Shown: positions 7,091 through 7,238 of the stretch, in pieces
Numbering within the stretch: position 1 is the first letter of the stretch
Layout of the letters: each line of letters begins with the position of its first letter
From: Planctomycetota bacterium
GTDB taxonomy: Bacteria; Planctomycetota; Phycisphaerae; Sedimentisphaerales; Anaerobacaceae
Direction of reading: 5' to 3'
Assembly (NCBI GenBank): GCA_020344865.1
Contig: CP070830.1
Coordinates: 1,551,780 to 1,559,017 of the forward strand
Length of the DNA stretch: 7,238 nt
The notes under the pieces: model-generated
Told to the model about the DNA's origin: nothing
The model's database searches: none
Seen by the model: the letters and a program-made list of their open reading frames with translations, nothing else
Position numbers and translations under genes: made by a program

Positions 7091-7238
7091 TCAGTTGCTG
7101 CCAATAAGCTTCAAGTGGTCGACATTTCCTCCGCTGTAACCAATTGCCGTTGCCCGTACGGAGTTAGTACCGGCGTTGAGGTCTGCTGTTATACTCACTG
7201 TGCCCCATGACTCCCAGCTACCCGTGGCTGGGAAGGAC
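7091..7238 (-). CDS. C-terminal end of a protein with a CBM6/CBM35-like carbohydrate-binding module (partial)
   Basis: On the - strand, reading from 7237 down to the TGA at 7093-7091, there are 48 uninterrupted codons entering from the right edge. The peptide runs FPATGSWESWGTVSITADLN (residues 2-21), then AGTNSVRATAIGYSGGNVDH and LKLIGSN. The order F-P-x-T-GSW-x-x-W, T-V-x-x-x-x-LNAG-x-NSVR-x-x-A and G-G-N-V/I-D-x-L-x-(V/L/I) is the classic end of a CBM6-type beta-sandwich. There, the aromatic W and the final asparagine belong to the sugar-binding region. The stop falls right after the last strand, so the module is the C-terminus of the protein. The rest, including any catalytic domain and the signal peptide, is outside the window. 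It converges on the glycosyltransferase operon with a 59-nt gap, so it is a separate transcript. It is probably a secreted polysaccharide-acting or polysaccharide-binding protein, by family habit. Confidence 0.8.
   Translation of the reverse strand, partial: SFPATGSWESWGTVSITADLNAGTNSVRATAIGYSGGNVDHLKLIGSN

Noticed and set aside
7083..7104. Inverted repeat TTGGC / GCCAA over the stop of the - strand gene as a bidirectional terminator
   Set aside because: Only five paired bases with a 12-nt loop and no U-tract on either strand. Too weak to call.
7028..7210. A + strand 60-codon ORF starting in an ATGA overlap with the last GT2 gene
   Set aside because: Its coding part runs antisense through the convincing CBM6-like frame, and its peptide has no recognisable pattern. 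The ATGA overlap is probably chance.
7212..7233. Hairpin TCCCAGC / GCTGGGA with an 8-nt loop, looking like a terminator stem
   Set aside because: It lies inside the CBM6-like coding sequence, over the conserved GSWESW codons, and lacks a following T-run.

Overview
The window reads as the distal part of a surface-polysaccharide (O-antigen or capsule-like) export and assembly locus from a bacterium that probably has a Gram-negative type envelope. All complete genes lie on the + strand and are tightly packed. The organism cannot be fixed from the sequence. The moderate GC content, the PMT/GT39-like membrane glycosyltransferase tail and a neighbouring CBM6-like secreted-type protein would fit a Planctomycetota/Phycisphaerae-like or related environmental lineage. 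That placement is a tentative inference.

Layout, left to right: (1) the C-terminal end of a polytopic membrane glycosyltransferase, cut by the left edge (to 563); (2) an ABC-2 polysaccharide export permease, Wzm-like (565-1344); (3) its ATPase, Wzt-like (1341-2093), which ends soon after the nucleotide-binding domain and has no C-terminal carbohydrate-binding domain; (4) a class I SAM-dependent methyltransferase (2143-2844); (5) a possible 31-residue ORF that exactly bridges the next junction (2841-2936); (6) a GT4 (GT-B fold) glycosyltransferase (2933-4135); (7) a two-domain GT2 glycosyltransferase (4204-6117); (8) a GT2 rhamnosyltransferase-like enzyme starting at GTG (6114-7031). On the opposite strand, converging on this operon and cut by the right edge, lies the last 48 codons of a protein ending in a CBM6/CBM35-type carbohydrate-binding module (7091-7238). 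It has no start codon inside the window and is easily missed.

How they work together (inference from families): the three soluble glycosyltransferases would build a heteropolysaccharide on a lipid carrier at the cytoplasmic face. The methyltransferase would modify or cap it, and the Wzm/Wzt pair would flip it across the inner membrane. The partial membrane glycosyltransferase may add a lipid-carrier-linked sugar on the outer face. No nucleotide-sugar synthesis genes, Wzx/Wzy or ligase are in the window, so the sugar identities are unknown. Junctions are mostly 1-nt gaps or 4-nt ATGA/GTGA overlaps, which points to a single translationally coupled transcript. I saw no clear promoter, terminator, RNA gene, mobile element or CRISPR array. 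No stretch above 300 bases lacks a gene.
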